Below are positions 37,318-40,244 of a stretch of DNA of 40,244 nucleotides, piece after piece. A program made the translations under genes and the position numbers. Where the stretch lies: contig JAQXZM010000034.1 of NCBI GenBank assembly GCA_029227215.1, positions 1-40,244 of the forward strand. Reading direction: 5' to 3'. Each line of letters starts with the position of its first letter. Position 1 is the first letter of the stretch. The notes beneath the pieces were generated by a model. That model ran no database searches, was not told the DNA's origin, and was given only the letters and a program-made list of their open reading frames with translations. The stretch comes from Bifidobacteriaceae bacterium (GTDB lineage: Bacteria > Actinomycetota > Actinomycetes > Actinomycetales > Bifidobacteriaceae).

Positions 37318-38823
37318 CTACCCTTTGCGTGCTATGCGTCTGATGACGTTATTGCGTTCAACGTCGGTTAGCGATATTTTCCAAGTCAATCCACCAAACA
37401 GTAGGGAATAGAAGCCTCCCCACAGGATGAATGAGGGAAATGAATCCACGGGGAACAATGCAGAGCCAGCAAGGCACACCGCAGTTACTCCAACTGCAAG
37501 CGCAATGGTCGGGAACATATTCCGCCAGAAGTAGAACATATCAAGACCGATACGGGTCTGGTAGTACCAGTTCATGAACAGGCCAGTGCCGAGGGATGTG
37601 CCTACGACATAACCGATGGCGGTCGCCCAGTAGCCGATGCGAGGAATAAGCAACACAGAGATGACGATGTTTATCACAGAGGTCAGAATGTAAATCAGGC
37701 TACGCGTCTTATGGCGGTTCTTCGCGCGTTGGATCTCGATGCCCGTATTTTGCGTCAAGGGAATCATCACCGGCAGCACCATCATCACTGTTAGCCAATA
37801 TGCATCGGCATTGGCGTCACCGGCCCAAATGTGAACAAAGAAACGACCGAGCACGATGAACCCACCATAGATATACCAGAACAGTATCATCTGATACCTT
37901 CCAACCCTGGTCATCAGATGGGTCAACTCAGTATTGTCATCGGACTCGGCAACCATCCTGTTGATCTGCGGCACAAACACATTCGACATTGTGGTGCTCA
38001 TCGATACAAAAATGTTGCGAATCTGCATCGCAATGGAAAACACAGCCACTGCCGATGAGGATGCCATCGCGCCCAGCAGAAAGTTTGGCACGTTGTTATT
38101 GACCAGATCGAAGATTTGGTTAAGGAAGATCCAGAAGCTGAATACCAGGATTGCTTTGAAGAGCGAGCCTTCCAAACCTCGGAAGGTGAAGCGCATGCCC
38201 AGCTTCCGCAGCGAGAAAGAGATGTTGAGGAGCAGCAGCACTACCGTCACGACAAACTGCGCCGAAGCGACACCAACCGCGCCCAACCCAAGCATGAGCA
38301 GCAACACCGCCAGGAATGGCTGCACGATGGTGACAAGGAGCTGACGGGACTGCTGGAAAATGAACTGCTCATGCGCAGCGATATACGAGTCGAACGGCGA
38401 AGAGAGGAACTGCACAGCGATGTTCACGCTCATGATTGCCATGAGCTGGCGAGCCAGCACCAGTTCCGATGCCGTCAAGCCTCCGGAAAAAAGTCGCTGC
38501 ACATTCGCTACGAGCACTGCACCGCCGACAAGGCACAGCAACGCCACAGCAAGGTATGTCAGGAAGAAGATGCCATTGAGCTCTCGGATTCCTGCCTCAT
38601 CGTCTTTTGCGTTCTTCCTCATGTAGAAACGCACATAGGCGCCGGAAAAGCCCGCCTCAAGCAGCGTCAGCGCGAAAGTGACGCTCGCAGTCATCTGGTA
38701 GACACCGTAATCGCCTTGCCCAAGGAAATGGAGGAGCAGTGGTACATAGATGAGGTTAACGAGGTTCTTTGCACCAATGTTCAGATAGCCGAGGATGGCG
38801 CCTGCCTTCTTCTGAGAGTGCAT
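37318..38823 (-). CDS. Polysaccharide flippase (Wzx-like)
   Basis: 501 aa, ~12-14 TM; GYLNIGAKNLVNLIYVPLLLHFLGQGDYGVYQMTASV typical N-terminus. Confidence 0.93.
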   Translation of the reverse strand: MHSQKKAGAILGYLNIGAKNLVNLIYVPLLLHFLGQGDYGVYQMTASVTFALTLLEAGFSGAYVRFYMRKNAKDDEAGIRELNGIFFLTYLAVALLCLVGGAVLVANVQRLFSGGLTASELVLARQLMAIMSVNIAVQFLSSPFDSYIAAHEQFIFQQSRQLLVTIVQPFLAVLLLMLGLGAVGVASAQFVVTVVLLLLNISFSLRKLGMRFTFRGLEGSLFKAILVFSFWIFLNQIFDLVNNNVPNFLLGAMASSSAVAVFSIAMQIRNIFVSMSTTMSNVFVPQINRMVAESDDNTELTHLMTRVGRYQMILFWYIYGGFIVLGRFFVHIWAGDANADAYWLTVMMVLPVMIPLTQNTGIEIQRAKNRHKTRSLIYILTSVINIVISVLLIPRIGYWATAIGYVVGTSLGTGLFMNWYYQTRIGLDMFYFWRNMFPTIALAVGVTAVCLAGSALFPVDSFPSFILWGGFYSLLFGGLTWKISLTDVERNNVIRRIARKG

Positions 38824-38826
38824 GGC

Positions 38827-39945
38827 TTAGCCCCTTGCCGTGCTGTCCATTGCGTTATCAAGCCACTGCAAAGACTCTGCTCTGTGAACGGTCAACAATT
38901 CATCAACATGCGAATAATCGATTTCAGAAGCCACGCCAGAATCTGCAACCACTGAATCCAATTCAAATAAGCGAAAGAGTGTTTCCATTCGAGAATTCAT
39001 GCTGGCTGTTTTCGTGAAACCAGCTCGCGTGAACACTGTAAATTGTTTATGGAACAAAAGCGAAAAGCAGCACGCGTGATAGGAATCAGTGAATACATAC
39101 TGCGCTTTCGAAAAGAGTTCCACAAAATCCTCAGGTCCTGCAATATAGGTTTCTCGATCTGCAGAATCCAGGATTCTGCGAATTCGGCAGCCATGCTGCC
39201 TGGCGTAGTCATTAATGCAGCCCTGTTGCGCATCAGATGGTTTGCCCAAGAAGTAGGTCAGCACATAGCGGTCATCCCGCGGGACAAAAGACCGGGTAAT
39301 GGAGAGCCATTTCTCCGCTGGCACCATCAGCGTAGGATCCAGCACAACCGTCGCATCGCAATCCGCAAGCTCCCGCACTAGCCGTTGACCAGCGTCTTCA
39401 CGCACGGAAATATCTGCAATACGCGGGAGGTACTTCTGGAAGATGGCACGTTTGGTCGTATCTTGAATCGAGGCGACTCCGAAACTTGCTGCATACGAGA
39501 TAAGCTTCGCTGAGTTCGTAAAAGAAGCCCCAAGATGAAGTGTTAGTTCTCCAGTGGACATGAAATTCGGATTCCAAATTTGATCGGATCCCAGAACAAC
39601 GATTTGGTATTGACCTTTGAACTTCGGCTTCAATCCTGCAAACTCTGTGAACTCGAATCGATTAGTGGGAACATATCTGGATGTGAACTGCCGCATATGC
39701 TCCATCCGTATCCGATTGATATCTCTCGGATGAATAATGGATTGAAGTTTGTGTTTCCAAGTCGGCAAATGGAGAGCACGCTTAACCCTGTACATTAAGT
39801 AGCTTTTTTTAGTGGCAATTCCAAGTGAAAAGAATGCTGTGGATGGTTGTCCATATTTAGATAGCAGACAGGATAATGCATAGTTTTGTAAGCGATTGCC
39901 ATAATTGGTGTCATCTGAAATGGTTACGATTAAACTATTTGTCAT
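38827..39945 (-). CDS. Polysaccharide pyruvyl transferase family protein
   Basis: TISDDTNYGNRLQNYALSCLL...VVLGSDQIWNPNF...KAQYVFTDSYHACCFSLLFHKQF; start at MTNSLIV; 3 nt from flippase. Confidence 0.9.
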   Translation of the reverse strand: MTNSLIVTISDDTNYGNRLQNYALSCLLSKYGQPSTAFFSLGIATKKSYLMYRVKRALHLPTWKHKLQSIIHPRDINRIRMEHMRQFTSRYVPTNRFEFTEFAGLKPKFKGQYQIVVLGSDQIWNPNFMSTGELTLHLGASFTNSAKLISYAASFGVASIQDTTKRAIFQKYLPRIADISVREDAGQRLVRELADCDATVVLDPTLMVPAEKWLSITRSFVPRDDRYVLTYFLGKPSDAQQGCINDYARQHGCRIRRILDSADRETYIAGPEDFVELFSKAQYVFTDSYHACCFSLLFHKQFTVFTRAGFTKTASMNSRMETLFRLFELDSVVADSGVASEIDYSHVDELLTVHRAESLQWLDNAMDSTARG

Positions 39946-40007
39946 TACTGCCCCAACGCGTAAGCAATTCTTTCTGCCATTAGTATTAATGTTGGGTTTG
40001 ACAAGTA

Positions 40008-40052
40008 GCAACAGCGGCACGGTCATTCGGGCAATGACCGTGCCGCTGTTGC
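40008..40052. terminator. Perfect 20-bp-stem hairpin (terminator) between second amylase and pyruvyl transferase
   Basis: GCAACAGCGGCACGGTCATT-cgggc-AATGACCGTGCCGCTGTTGC. Confidence 0.85.
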
Positions 40053-40075
40053 CTATCTCTCATTGTTTCATTCGA

Positions 40076-40244
40076 TTAGTTGGTTTTGCAGGTGAGGGTG
40101 TGCGCGCCGTTGTACACGTTGCCGTACGCGAGCGTCACCGCCGACGAGCCCGAGGACACGACCCAGCCGGGCGTCGAGCCCTTCGCGTCGCGGGTGAACG
40201 AGCCAGACGACGGGTTCAGCTGCGCCACCAGCTTCATGCTCGAA
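40076..40244 (-). CDS. 3' end of a second amylase-type protein (partial, runs off window)
   Basis: Reverse complement encodes ...SSMKLVAQLNPSSGSFTRDAKGSTPGWVVSSGSSAVTLAYGNVYNGAHTLTCKTN*, near-identical to the C-terminus of the 20579-25075 amylase. Confidence 0.93.
   Translation of the reverse strand, partial: SSMKLVAQLNPSSGSFTRDAKGSTPGWVVSSGSSAVTLAYGNVYNGAHTLTCKTN

Overview
The window looks chromosomal and is probably from a Bifidobacterium. This is inferred from the HAIR/HspR-controlled dnaK-grpE-dnaJ-hspR operon, the GC-rich coding, the multidomain starch-degrading amylases and the EPS locus style. Order: 5S rRNA end with terminator; small ORFs and a histidine phosphatase; a sugar ABC importer (two permeases, solute-binding lipoprotein, DUF624 protein) in which one permease has a ~500-aa Ala/Pro-rich N-terminal extension; a DUF4012-like protein and a membrane protein; the dnaK operon with an exact CTTGAGT-N7-ACTCAAG HAIR; an AAA/DUF4143 ATPase behind a striking TGTACA array; and an EPS locus. 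The EPS locus has a priming glycosylphosphotransferase, a large secreted GH13 amylase, then a TPP enzyme, an epimerase, glycosyltransferases and a Wzy-like protein on +. These face an acyltransferase, a Wzx flippase and a pyruvyltransferase on -. The two arms converge on a graveyard of ISL3, IS21 and IS256 remnants. A second amylase 3' end in inverted orientation closes the window, so the EPS block sits between ~95% identical inverted repeats. Main leads: (1) a TGTACA array with 11/12-bp spacing and a 36-bp perfect palindrome; (2) an acyltransferase split exactly at a G6 tract, where one extra G restores the frame (phase-variation candidate); (3) the EPS block flanked by inverted amylase modules; (4) a codon-style break inside the amylase; (5) three 22-bp hairpin elements spaced exactly 73 bp apart, plus a 6x11-bp tandem repeat in one intergenic region. 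Family calls come from reading the proteins; no database search was run.
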